From an uncultured Eubacteriales bacterium (GTDB taxonomy: Bacteria > Bacillota > Clostridia > Lachnospirales > Lachnospiraceae), in assembly GCA_900321505.1 (NCBI GenBank), contig ONWK01000353.1:1-22705 (forward strand): a DNA stretch of 22,705 bases, written 5' to 3'. Numbering within the stretch: the first letter of the stretch is position 1; the number at the start of each line of letters is the position of its first letter. Below, piece after piece: positions 1 to 7,198 of the stretch. Both the position numbers and the translations under genes were made by a program. Below the pieces are notes generated by a model, which was not told the DNA's origin, ran no database searches, and saw only the letters and a program-made list of their open reading frames with translations.

Positions 1-465
1 GCGGAGGTCGCGCGTATAACTGTTGAGGACCTGCAGGAGGCTCTCGAGGTACGCATGGCCATAGAGGATCTTTCGGTGCGTCTTGCTTCCATGCGTATTG
101 ACGATGCGGGAAAGAAAAGGCTGGTGCAGGCAAAGGAGGCCTTTGATGAGGCGCTTGCCGGCAAGAAGGTGGAAACCATTGTGAAACGGGATGAGAAGTT
201 TCACGATGTCATTTTCGAAGCAACCAGGAACCGCCGGCTTATCAATCTTGCCCATAGTCTGCGGGAGCAGGTTTACCGCTACCGATTTGAATATGTAAAG
301 GATTTCTCCTCCCACGATAAGCTGTCCCGTGAGCATGCTCGTATCACGGAAGCGATCCTGGAGGGAGACGTGGTCAAAGCCCAGCAGGCAATGCGAGGTC
401 ACATCAGCGACCAGCTGCAGAGGATCATGGAGCTGATCCAGCAGGAAAATCTGCTTTTGAAATAG
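1..465 (+). CDS. GntR-family transcriptional regulator, FCD effector domain (5'-truncated by window)
   Basis: The reading frame is open from base 1, so the gene begins upstream and only the C-terminal domain of about 154 residues is visible; the first ATG, at 55, is internal. The helical segment starting EALEVRMAIEDLSVRLAS is the usual opening of the FCD (FadR C-terminal) ligand-binding domain. Asp and His residues spaced as the FCD metal/ligand site are present: Asp and His in RDEKFHDVIFEA, His in EHARITEAILEGD and His in MRGHISDQLQR. Family members are dimeric repressors or activators that sense small carboxylates or sugar acids through this domain and bind DNA with an N-terminal winged helix, which lies outside the window. 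The effector cannot be inferred. About 55 bases separate it from tmk with no clear terminator. Confidence 0.88.
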   Translation, partial: AEVARITVEDLQEALEVRMAIEDLSVRLASMRIDDAGKKRLVQAKEAFDEALAGKKVETIVKRDEKFHDVIFEATRNRRLINLAHSLREQVYRYRFEYVKDFSSHDKLSREHARITEAILEGDVVKAQQAMRGHISDQLQRIMELIQQENLLLK

Positions 466-520
466 ACGGCATCCGGAATCGGCGGGTGTTGAAACAGAGT
501 AAAATCCGGGGGAGGAAAAG

Positions 521-1144
521 ATGAGAGGGATCTTTATAACCATGGAAGGACCTGACGGTGCGGGCAAAACAACCCAGATAAACCTTCTGTCCGAATATCT
601 TAAGGAAAAGGGCTATGAGGTGCTGGTTACCCGCGAACCCGGCGGGACGGTGATCAGTGAAGCGATACGCGCACTGCTGCTGGATCCTGCCCATACGGAA
701 ATGAAACCCGAGACGGAAATGCTCCTCTACGCTTCCGCACGGGCCCAGCTGGTACATGAGGTTATCGGCCCCGCGATAGAGAGCGGAAAGGCGGTCATCA
801 GCGACCGCTTTGTGGATTCATCCGTGGTTTATCAGGGAATAGCAAGAGGCCTTGGCATAGATACGGTCTATGCCGTTAATAAGCCGGCCATCGGTGATTA
901 TCAGCCGGATGTAACATTTCTTCTGGATCTTCCTGCGGAGACAGGCATCGCCAGGAAGAAGGAGCAGGCAGAGCTGGACCGTATGGAGAGAGAGACGATT
1001 GAATTCCATAAAAAGGTGGCGGAGGGCTACCGTACTCTTGCTGAAAGAGATCCCGGAAGGATTTTTAAGGTGGATGCCACTTTACCGATTGAGGTTATAT
1101 GTGATATGATGAAGAGTAGGGTTTCAGGGCTGTTAAGGAGGTGA
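521..1144 (+). CDS. tmk: Thymidylate kinase
   Basis: Phosphorylates dTMP to dTDP with ATP in the cytosol, an essential step of dTTP synthesis. The 207-residue length is typical. The P-loop GPDGAGKTTQ lies at residues 10-19, the TREPGG segment at 37-42 and the DRF motif followed by DSSVVYQG at 95-106, which contacts dTMP. A lid region rich in Arg/Lys/Glu follows near residues 145-160 (RKKEQAELDRMERE). The start is preceded by GGGGGAGGAAAAG. The stop codon overlaps the ribosome site of holB, so translation of the two is probably coupled. This gene opens the conserved Firmicute cluster tmk-holB-ricT-trmN6-rsmI; the darA and yaaR genes that separate tmk from holB in Bacillus subtilis are absent here. 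Confidence 0.97.
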   Translation: MRGIFITMEGPDGAGKTTQINLLSEYLKEKGYEVLVTREPGGTVISEAIRALLLDPAHTEMKPETEMLLYASARAQLVHEVIGPAIESGKAVISDRFVDSSVVYQGIARGLGIDTVYAVNKPAIGDYQPDVTFLLDLPAETGIARKKEQAELDRMERETIEFHKKVAEGYRTLAERDPGRIFKVDATLPIEVICDMMKSRVSGLLRR

Positions 1145-1148
1145 AGCT

Positions 1149-2135
1149 ATGGATTTTCATCAGATCGTAGGCCATGAAGATATTATCAGACATTTTAAGA
1201 GCAGTATTGAGACCGGAAGAGTCGGACATGCATATATTCTCTGCGGAGAGGAGAACAGCGGGCGCAGTTCGCTGGCATTTTCCTTTGCAAAAACTCTTGA
1301 ATGTGATAACGGCGGGCTTGATCCCTGTAATACCTGTCCGTCCTGTATCAAGGCGGATACCGGAAATCATCCGGATATCATAACGGTACAGCATGAGAAG
1401 CCGAATCTCATTTCCGTTGACGAGATCAGGGAGCAGGTTGTCCAGACCATGGATATCCGTCCTTATAACGGAAAATATAAGATATATATCATCAGCGATG
1501 CCCAGCTGATGAATGAAGCGGCGCAGAATGCGCTCCTGAAGACCATAGAGGAGCCTCCGGCATACGGAGTTGTGATCCTTATCACTAATTCGCTGGAGAA
1601 GCTGCTGCCCACCATCGTATCGCGCTGCATAACTCTTTCCCTGAAACCGGTTAAGGAAAGGGATATGCAGGAATACCTGATCAGCCATTATCAGCTTGAT
1701 GAAGCAAAGGCGCGTTTCTGTGTTGAATATGCCCAGGGCAATCTCGGCAAGGCTGTAAAGCTCGCCACAAATGAAGAATATGAAGCTCTTGTACGTTCTG
1801 TGATCCGGCTGGAAAAGGAGATATTCCAGATGGATATAGAAGAGGTCGAGGAAGCCATCGAGGCCTGTGCCAGATATAAGATGAACATTGGCGAATACCT
1901 GGATCTTATGATGATGTGGTACAGGGATATACTGATGCTCAAGGTTACCGGAAAACCCGACAAGATCATTTTCCGTGAGGAATACAGCGCTCTGCGTGAG
2001 CAGGCAAATTACCTTTCGTATAACGAGCTTGAGGATAAGGCAAGAGCGATAGAGAATGCGAAGGTAAGACTGAATGCAAATGCACGGCTTGAAGATGTCA
2101 TGCGGCTGCTGATCATGACATTAAAGGAGAAGTAA
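1149..2135 (+). CDS. holB: DNA polymerase III delta' subunit (clamp-loader component)
   Basis: Clamp-loader AAA+ subunit that helps load the beta sliding clamp during replication. The 328-residue protein starts with the family signature FHQIVGHEDIIRHFKSSI and VGHAYILCG. A zinc-binding cysteine set is visible at C52, C60, C63 and C66 (CNTCPSC). The segment QNALLKTIEEPP and sensor-type TIVSRC are typical of delta'/tau proteins. The Walker A region reads GEENSGRSS (33-41): the usual catalytic Lys is Arg, so ATP hydrolysis here is doubtful, as is common for delta'. Its ribosome site AAGGAGGTGA overlaps the tmk stop, and ricT begins two bases after its stop, so it sits in a tightly coupled operon. 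Confidence 0.95.
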   Translation: MDFHQIVGHEDIIRHFKSSIETGRVGHAYILCGEENSGRSSLAFSFAKTLECDNGGLDPCNTCPSCIKADTGNHPDIITVQHEKPNLISVDEIREQVVQTMDIRPYNGKYKIYIISDAQLMNEAAQNALLKTIEEPPAYGVVILITNSLEKLLPTIVSRCITLSLKPVKERDMQEYLISHYQLDEAKARFCVEYAQGNLGKAVKLATNEEYEALVRSVIRLEKEIFQMDIEEVEEAIEACARYKMNIGEYLDLMMMWYRDILMLKVTGKPDKIIFREEYSALREQANYLSYNELEDKARAIENAKVRLNANARLEDVMRLLIMTLKEK

Positions 2136-2136
2136 C

Positions 2137-3369
2137 ATGAAAGAAGTTATAGGCGTCCGCTTCCGGCGGAACGGAAAGATTTATTATTTTGATCCGCGTG
2201 ACCATGAAGTGGAGCTTGGCACAAAGGTTATCGTAGAAACGTCAAAGGGTATCGAATTCGGATGGGTGGTCATCCCCCGGAAGGAGGTCGATGAAGAGAA
2301 GATCCAGGGAGGACTCAAGCCGATACAGAGGCTCGCCACTCCCCAGGATATTGAAAGACATCAGCTGAACGAAGAAAGATCGGCAAAGGCTTTCGAGATA
2401 TGTTTTCAGAAGATACGCGAGCATGAGCTGGAAATGAAGCTTATCTCAGCGGAATATACTTTTGACAACAACAAGGTTATGTTTTATTTTACCGCGGACG
2501 GAAGAGTGGATTTCAGGGAACTGGTCAAGGATCTGGCATCCACGCTTCATACCCGCATAGAACTGAGGCAGGTCGGAGTACGTGACGATGCGCGTATCCG
2601 CGGAGGCATCGGAATGTGCGGCAGAGAGCTGTGCTGCCACTCATATCTGGCGGATTTTATCCCGGTTTCCATCAAGATGGCAAAGGAGCAGAGCCTCTCC
2701 CTTAATCCGGTAAAGATATCCGGCGTGTGCGGCAGACTGATGTGCTGCCTGAAGCATGAGGAGGATACCTATGAATATCTGAATTCCCTGCTGCCTAATG
2801 TGGGTGACAGAGTGAGAACCGTTGACGGAGTTTCGGGTGAGGTTGCTTCCGTAAATGTCCTCCGTCAGAGAGTCAGGATCTATATCATGGACGAAGAGGG
2901 AAATAAGGAGATCGTGGAATATAAGGTCGGGGATCTGACCGGAGGCCGCAGGGGCCGACATGTCGATACAGATGACAGCAGTATAGATCCGGAGCTTACG
3001 GCTATGGAGGCATCCGATATCATGTCCGGGGATGAAGCAGAGCAGGAACACGGCGGATCCGGAGGAAGAAGGACAGACTCCGAGAGACACCATAAGCCTG
3101 ACAGGAACCGGGCCGGCAACAGGGAGAATCGCGAGGAGGCCGGCGGAAAGAAGGGCGGAAAGCCCAGAAATCACGGCGAGAACAGGGAACGCAGCGAAGG
3201 AACCCCCCATACGGATGCCCAGAAGAAGCAGAAGTTCCAGAAGGGCGGAAAGCCTGAGGGAGAAAATAAGGAGACGCAGAACTCCCAGAAGAATCTCCAC
3301 AGGAAGAACAGGCCCAACAACCGGCCGAGGGAGAGCCGAAAGGGAGGTTCTCCGAACGGAGGTAAATAA
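2137..3369 (+). CDS. ricT: PSP1-domain regulatory iron-sulfur protein RicT (YaaT family) with long basic tail
   Basis: PSP1-domain protein. In Bacillus subtilis the RicA-RicF-RicT complex binds [4Fe-4S] clusters and works with RNase Y in mRNA processing. Residues 1-~265 match the family, starting KEVIGVRFRRNGKIYYFDP. The two characteristic cysteine clusters are intact: C161, C166, C167 (CGRELCC) and C198, C203, C204 (CGRLMCC). At 410 residues it is far longer than the roughly 275 of the Bacillus protein. The extra part, about 270-410, is low complexity, first acidic (DTDDSSIDPELTAMEAS) and then very rich in Lys, Arg, Gly, Asn and Glu, and looks disordered and nucleic-acid binding. RicA and RicF homologues are not in this window. 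Identity of the N-terminal domain is secure; the role of the tail is inference. Confidence 0.93.
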   Translation: MKEVIGVRFRRNGKIYYFDPRDHEVELGTKVIVETSKGIEFGWVVIPRKEVDEEKIQGGLKPIQRLATPQDIERHQLNEERSAKAFEICFQKIREHELEMKLISAEYTFDNNKVMFYFTADGRVDFRELVKDLASTLHTRIELRQVGVRDDARIRGGIGMCGRELCCHSYLADFIPVSIKMAKEQSLSLNPVKISGVCGRLMCCLKHEEDTYEYLNSLLPNVGDRVRTVDGVSGEVASVNVLRQRVRIYIMDEEGNKEIVEYKVGDLTGGRRGRHVDTDDSSIDPELTAMEASDIMSGDEAEQEHGGSGGRRTDSERHHKPDRNRAGNRENREEAGGKKGGKPRNHGENRERSEGTPHTDAQKKQKFQKGGKPEGENKETQNSQKNLHRKNRPNNRPRESRKGGSPNGGK

Positions 3370-3387
3370 GAAAGGTATAAAAGACAA

Positions 3388-4134
3388 GTGACTGACGAGG
3401 AGCTTCTCCGCGAGGGAGAACGAATTGATGACTTGGAGGTGAACGGGTTCAGGATTATCCAGAACCCTTCATTTTTCTGTTTCGGAATGGATGCCGTGCT
3501 GCTTTCGGCCTTTGCGGGAACCGGGCCAAAGGACAGAGTGATCGACCTTGGGACAGGAACGGGTATCATACCACTGCTGCTTCTGGCAAAGGGGAAATGC
3601 GCCTCCGCGGTGGGCCTTGAGCTTCAGGAGGCAGTGGCGGAAATGGCTTCCCGCAGCGTGACCCTTAACGGCGCGGGGGACAGGCTTGAGATCCTGCAGG
3701 GAGATATAAAGAATGTCAGGGAGCTTTTCAGGGGTTCATCCTTTGATGCGGTGACCTGTAATCCACCGTATATTTCGGAAAAGAATGGTTTACATAATGA
3801 TACTACCGCGAAAAATCTGGCAAGACATGAGATAGCGGTGAAACTGGAGGATGTGGTTCGGGCAGCAGGATATCTGCTGAGGCCCGGCGGAACATTTTCC
3901 ATGGTGCATAAGCCCTTCAGGATACCGGAGATACTGGAGCTGATGAGGCTGAACCGCCTGGAACCGAAGAGGATGCAGCTGGTCCAGCCATATGCGGACA
4001 AGGAACCGAACATGGTTCTGATCGAAGCCGTGCGTGACGGGAATCCCTGGCTGAAGGTCCTGCCGGCTATGGTGGTATACGAAGAGGGCGGCGGGTATAC
4101 GAAGGAGCTGCTGAGAACCTACGGAAAGTGTTAA
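3388..4134 (+). CDS. trmN6: tRNA1(Val) (adenine(37)-N6)-methyltransferase / YabB-like class I SAM methyltransferase
   Basis: A 248-residue Rossmann-fold methyltransferase. SAM-binding motif I reads DLGTGTG (residues 53-59) and the N6-adenine signature NPPY is at 125-128 followed by ISEKNGL. The preceding FCFGMDAVLLSAFA is the typical YfiC/YabB entry segment. The family methylates N6 of A37 in tRNA1(Val) in Escherichia coli; the exact substrate in Firmicutes is less certain. The start is taken as GTG because no ATG fits the conserved N terminus; the AAAGG upstream is distant (12 bases), so initiation may be weak or coupled to ricT, whose stop lies 18 bases upstream. In Bacillus subtilis yabA and yazA flank this gene; both are missing here. 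Confidence 0.9.
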   Translation: MTDEELLREGERIDDLEVNGFRIIQNPSFFCFGMDAVLLSAFAGTGPKDRVIDLGTGTGIIPLLLLAKGKCASAVGLELQEAVAEMASRSVTLNGAGDRLEILQGDIKNVRELFRGSSFDAVTCNPPYISEKNGLHNDTTAKNLARHEIAVKLEDVVRAAGYLLRPGGTFSMVHKPFRIPEILELMRLNRLEPKRMQLVQPYADKEPNMVLIEAVRDGNPWLKVLPAMVVYEEGGGYTKELLRTYGKC

Positions 4135-4144
4135 AGGGGTAAAA

Positions 4145-4996
4145 ATGACTGGAACACTGTATCTGGTGGCAACACCCATAGGAAATCTGGAGGATATGAC
4201 CTTCCGGGCAGTGCGTATCCTGCAGGAGGCGGATGAGATCGCAGCGGAGGATACCCGCAACAGCAGGAAGCTGCTGACACATTTTGATATACATACGCCC
4301 ATGACCAGTTACCATGAGTTTAACAGATATGACAAGGCAAAGGTTCTGGTGCAGCATATGCTGGAGGGCAGGAATATAGCTCTGATCACCGATGCGGGGA
4401 CTCCGGGTATATCGGATCCCGGTGAGGTGCTGGTTGAGGAATGTTATGCGGCCGGAGTTCCGGTGGTACCGGTTCCGGGAGCCTGCGCGGCGGTGAATGC
4501 GCTCATATCCTCGGGACAGAGCACAAGAAGATTTGCATTTGAGGCATTTCTTCCGAGAGAAAAAAAGGACAGACAGAGGGTGCTGGAGGAGCTGAAGAAG
4601 GAGACCAGGACCATGGTCATTTATGAGGCGCCTCATCATCTGAAGGAAACACTTAAAGATCTGCAGAAGACCCTGGGAGACCGGAGCCTCACTCTGTGCA
4701 AGGAGCTGACCAAACGCCACGAAGCCTTCAGGAAGACTACGATTACTGAAGCGCTGGCTTTTTTCGAGGAGGAGGAACCGAAGGGCGAATATGTGCTGGT
4801 GGTGGCAGGAAGATCCAGACAGGAGATCGAGGAGGAAGCAAGGTCTTCCTGGGAGAATTTAAGCATCCCCGAGCATGTGGCAGGCATAATCGCGCGCGGC
4901 GTTGACGAGAAGGAAGCCATGAAGCAGGCTGCAAAGGAGAGGGGAATATCCAAAAGCGACGTATATCGTGAGTGGGTCCGCGCCGGAGATGATTGA
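4145..4996 (+). CDS. rsmI: 16S rRNA (cytidine(1402)-2'-O)-methyltransferase
   Basis: A 283-residue tetrapyrrole-methylase-fold enzyme that 2'-O-methylates C1402 in the decoding centre of 16S rRNA. The N terminus GTLYLVATPIGNLEDMTFRA is the family hallmark, followed by AAEDTRNSRKLL, a SYHEFN segment, the SAM-loop LITDAGTPGISDPGE and PVPGACAAVNALISSG. FEAFLPREKKDR is also typical. The C-terminal ~60 residues form the helical domain expected in full-length members. It starts 10 bases after trmN6 ends and closes the tmk-rsmI gene cluster. Confidence 0.96.
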   Translation: MTGTLYLVATPIGNLEDMTFRAVRILQEADEIAAEDTRNSRKLLTHFDIHTPMTSYHEFNRYDKAKVLVQHMLEGRNIALITDAGTPGISDPGEVLVEECYAAGVPVVPVPGACAAVNALISSGQSTRRFAFEAFLPREKKDRQRVLEELKKETRTMVIYEAPHHLKETLKDLQKTLGDRSLTLCKELTKRHEAFRKTTITEALAFFEEEEPKGEYVLVVAGRSRQEIEEEARSSWENLSIPEHVAGIIARGVDEKEAMKQAAKERGISKSDVYREWVRAGDD

Positions 4997-5038
4997 TGGC
5001 CGGATTTAAGCAATTGCCTGAGTGAAACTGGAGGAGAT

Positions 5039-5566
5039 ATGGGAAGAAGAGCGTCAAAGGCCAATAAGAATATATATTATCTTGCAAGGATGCAGGCAGC
5101 GGAGAAGGAGCCGGTTTTTTCCAGCAGGGAAAATGCCTCCGAGAGACTCAGGATAGAGCGCAGCCGTCTTGCAAGGATAGAGCTGGATAAGATACAGCCG
5201 TACCCGGAGGAGATACTGATAATGTCAAAGGCCTATAATGCGCCGTATCTCTGTAATGATTATTGTAAAAATATCTGTCCTATCGGTATCAACAACGCCA
5301 TCGGGGAAAAGATGAAGGACATAAAGAAGGATTCTTTTGAAAGGCTCTCACTCCGGTTTATCAGCAATGCACATTCGGTTGAGGATATTTCCCGGAAACT
5401 GGTGGATATTTCCAAGGACGGAAAGGTTACCGAAGAGGAGTATGAAAGCTTTCACAAGGTACTCGCTGCCATGGACGATCTGGCTGAGAGCATAAAGGAG
5501 ATCAAGGCATATATTGTGGCCGATCCTGTGCTCCGGAGCCGGTTTGAAGGGGATCTTACTATCTGA
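5039..5566 (+). CDS. XRE-like (helix-turn-helix) protein with C-x3-C-x3-C cluster
   Basis: A 175-residue protein. Residues ~30-70 resemble the second half of a Cro/C1-type helix-turn-helix (ERLRIERSRLARIELDKIQP then PEEILIMSKAYNAP). Directly after comes a cysteine cluster C72-x3-C76-x3-C80 in LCNDYCKNICPIG. The remaining ~90 residues look alpha-helical and charged (FERLSLRFISNAHSVEDI, DGKVTEEEYESFHKVLAAMDDLAESIKEIK), probably a coiled dimerisation region. The ribosome site TGGAGGAG supports the start. It follows rsmI by 42 bases with no terminator, the place held by abrB in Bacillus subtilis. The cluster suggests a metal or redox sensor, but neither ligand nor targets can be read from sequence. 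The next gene, a ferredoxin, may or may not be related. Confidence 0.75.
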   Translation: MGRRASKANKNIYYLARMQAAEKEPVFSSRENASERLRIERSRLARIELDKIQPYPEEILIMSKAYNAPYLCNDYCKNICPIGINNAIGEKMKDIKKDSFERLSLRFISNAHSVEDISRKLVDISKDGKVTEEEYESFHKVLAAMDDLAESIKEIKAYIVADPVLRSRFEGDLTI

Positions 5567-5720
5567 CTAAGAGAACCGGCCGGCTCTCATGATGAATAGT
5601 GTTTCAGAATGCGGGTTTCCGGCAGTTATGAAGGATTTATGATTTTCCTTGTGTTAACAGCGGGAATGTTGTAATATATATTCACATCTGTTATATATTT
5701 TTCAAAGGAGGGAAAACACT
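5567..5720 (+). other. Intergenic region upstream of ferredoxin: GC-rich hairpin and promoter zone
   Basis: About 150 bases without a gene. Shortly after the XRE-like stop codon an imperfect palindrome GAGAACCGGCCGGCTCTC (5571-5588) could form a short hairpin, but there is no T-run behind it, so it is at best a weak terminator. The downstream half is AT-rich and holds the ferredoxin promoter and its AAAGGAGGG ribosome site (5704-5712). Confidence 0.4.
5649..5677 (+). promoter_or_regulatory. Probable sigma-A promoter of the ferredoxin gene
   Basis: TTGTGT (5649-5654) and TAATAT (5672-5677) are separated by 17 bases, in an AT-rich context about 45 bases before the ferredoxin start. Both hexamers are near consensus. 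With the terminator downstream this makes the ferredoxin a single-gene transcription unit. Confidence 0.6.
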
Positions 5721-5891
5721 ATGGCATTTGTAATAGGAGATGCATGCATTGGCTGTGGTGCTTGTGCCGGAACTTGCCCGGTAGGTGCAATTCAGGAGCA
5801 GGACGGTAAGTTCGTGATCGATGAGAATATGTGCATCAGCTGTGGCGCATGTGCAGGCGGCTGCCCTGTTGGAGCAATCTCCGAGGGTTAA
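5721..5891 (+). CDS. 2[4Fe-4S] ferredoxin (clostridial type)
   Basis: A 56-residue electron carrier for low-potential redox reactions in the cytosol. It reads MAFVIGDACIGCGACAGTCP and then a second, duplicated half. The two classical cluster motifs are complete: C9-x2-C12-x2-C15-x3-C19-P and C38-x2-C41-x2-C44-x3-C48-P. Length and internal symmetry are exactly those of clostridial ferredoxins. The start has a strong ribosome site, AAAGGAGGG, 8 bases upstream. It has its own promoter and terminator, and probably serves many partner enzymes elsewhere in the genome. The redox partner cannot be deduced from its neighbours. Confidence 0.97.
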   Translation: MAFVIGDACIGCGACAGTCPVGAIQEQDGKFVIDENMCISCGACAGGCPVGAISEG

Positions 5892-5913
5892 GGCATATAC
5901 CTGCAGTAAAGCG

Positions 5914-5950
5914 GATGGGACATACTCTTCGGAGCATGTCCCATCTCTTT
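5914..5950 (+). terminator. Rho-independent terminator of the ferredoxin gene
   Basis: A perfect 10-bp stem, GATGGGACAT (5914-5923) pairing with ATGTCCCATC (5936-5945), encloses CTC-TTCG-GAG, giving a stable UUCG tetraloop. It is followed by TCTTT. Confidence 0.85.
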
Positions 5951-6231
5951 AATAGTCGTTACGTGTTGTTATCATCCTTTGTCTTAAGGATGGATTAACC
6001 CCCTTTCCTCCATGGCAGGAAGGCCTGCGACATACCTGTCACGGACATGATAAATTGTCTCCAAAGCCTGTCGGGAATCTGCCCTTGATCCGGAGGGATC
6101 AGAATATCCCTGAAAGAAACCGGGGGCAAAAAGAACTTTGAAATGATGGATGTTGATGCTATAATACTACGGATCATTTACGCATTGCAAGCAGAATAAT
6201 ATGCAGATTTATTGCCTGAAAGGGTTACTAT
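5951..6231 (+). other. Intergenic region with several small hairpins, no convincing gene
   Basis: About 280 bases between the ferredoxin terminator and mecA. Visible stem-loops are CATCCTT/AAGGATG (5973-5992), GCAGG-AAGG-CCTGC (6015-6028), TGTC-ACG-GACA (around 6050) and TGATCC-GGAG-GGATCA (6086-6101). A 60-codon minus-strand frame (5995-6177) crosses it but has no recognisable domain and no ribosome site. The last 95 bases hold the mecA promoter and leader. The hairpins could be a decayed element or part of an RNA; nothing was identified. Confidence 0.35.
6138..6165 (+). promoter_or_regulatory. Probable extended -10 promoter of mecA
   Basis: TTGAAA (6138-6143) and a perfect TATAAT (6160-6165) are 16 bases apart, and TGC precedes the -10 box, giving the extended form TGCTATAAT. 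Transcription would start near 6172, leaving a leader of about 60 bases before mecA. Confidence 0.7.
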
Positions 6232-7170
6232 ATGAAGCAGGAAAGAATAAATGACAATAAAGTCCGTTTTATACTGGACCGGCAGGATCTGGAGGAACGG
6301 AATCTCGAGATCACAGACCTCTCTTATGGCTCTCCGGGAGCAAAGGAGCTTTTTGATGAGCTCATGCAGCTTGCTAAGGAGGAGATGGGACTGGACGAGG
6401 GCGCGCATCCTATGATGGTGGAGGCAATCCCCATGGCGGGAAGCGGACTGGTTGTAAATATCAGCAGGGTTATGGATAATCCGGATGAGCTGGACCCGCG
6501 TTTTTCCCGTTTTACCAACGGCCTGGAGTATGATACCTCATCTGATCCGGAAATGGACGGCCCCGGCTTCGATGATGAGGATATGGACGAGGATGGACCC
6601 GGAAGTGAAGGCCCCGGCGGCGACGGACCTGAGGCTGAAGATATAGGCCCCGACGGTCTCATTCCCGACGGGATACAGATACAGCAGGGTCCTGAGATCC
6701 GTGCAGAGATCAATATCCCCAGATCGGCATCCATTGATCCGAAGGATATAATGAGTGTGATAGATAATATAATGTCGGGTCTGGCAGGAAAGCTGAACGG
6801 AGGAGATATTCCCGGAAAACAGCCGAAGGAGCCTGCCGGACCTGCCGTTAAGAAGCCCGCTGCGGATAATAATGAGGCAGACAGCTTTGCAGTCTATGAA
6901 TTCAGGGATCTCCAGAGTGTGATCCGGGCAGCTAAGCTGCTGAGCCGTAATTATCACAGCAAGACCGTGCTTTATAAAAATCCGGTAAACCGTAAATATT
7001 ATCTGTATGTGGGCAGAGAGCATAATACGATCCCCGAATTTGCGGGAGCGATCTCACTTCTGAATGAGTTCGGAAGCCGCTGCCGTATCACTTATGCTTC
7101 AAAGGAATATTTCGACGAACATATGGAGAAGCTGCTGGATGATGCTCTGATCCATCTGGATGAGCTATAG
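6232..7170 (+). CDS. mecA: Adaptor protein MecA (ClpC adaptor) with acidic central linker
   Basis: MecA recruits substrates, classically the competence factor ComK, to the ClpCP protease and activates ClpC. The N-terminal substrate-binding domain is at residues 1-~85 (MKQERINDNKVRFILDRQDL, GSPGAKELFDELMQLAKEE) and the C-terminal ClpC-binding domain at ~222-312 (FAVYEFRDLQSVIRAAKLL, ALIHL near the end). At 312 residues it is about 90 longer than the Bacillus protein. The extra part, ~95-165, is a Gly/Pro/Asp/Glu-rich linker (GPGFDDEDMDEDGPGSEGPG), strongly acidic. The ribosome site GAAAGGG supports the start. Its stop lies 28 bases before the VanZ-like start. Which substrates it handles in this organism is unknown. 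Confidence 0.88.
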   Translation: MKQERINDNKVRFILDRQDLEERNLEITDLSYGSPGAKELFDELMQLAKEEMGLDEGAHPMMVEAIPMAGSGLVVNISRVMDNPDELDPRFSRFTNGLEYDTSSDPEMDGPGFDDEDMDEDGPGSEGPGGDGPEAEDIGPDGLIPDGIQIQQGPEIRAEINIPRSASIDPKDIMSVIDNIMSGLAGKLNGGDIPGKQPKEPAGPAVKKPAADNNEADSFAVYEFRDLQSVIRAAKLLSRNYHSKTVLYKNPVNRKYYLYVGREHNTIPEFAGAISLLNEFGSRCRITYASKEYFDEHMEKLLDDALIHLDEL

Positions 7171-7198
7171 CTCCGTCTGCGGTGGGAAGGGAAAGAAA

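Noticed and set aside
3032..3391. Arg-rich frame overlapping the end of ricT
   Set aside because: It is the out-of-frame reading of the Lys/Arg/Gly-rich tail of ricT; no independent start signal.
5995..6177. Minus-strand frame of 60 codons
   Set aside because: No recognisable domain, no ribosome site and proline-rich random-looking composition.
7160..7198. Earlier ATG for the VanZ-like protein
   Set aside because: It overlaps the end of mecA and has a poor ribosome site; ATG 7199 is better placed.
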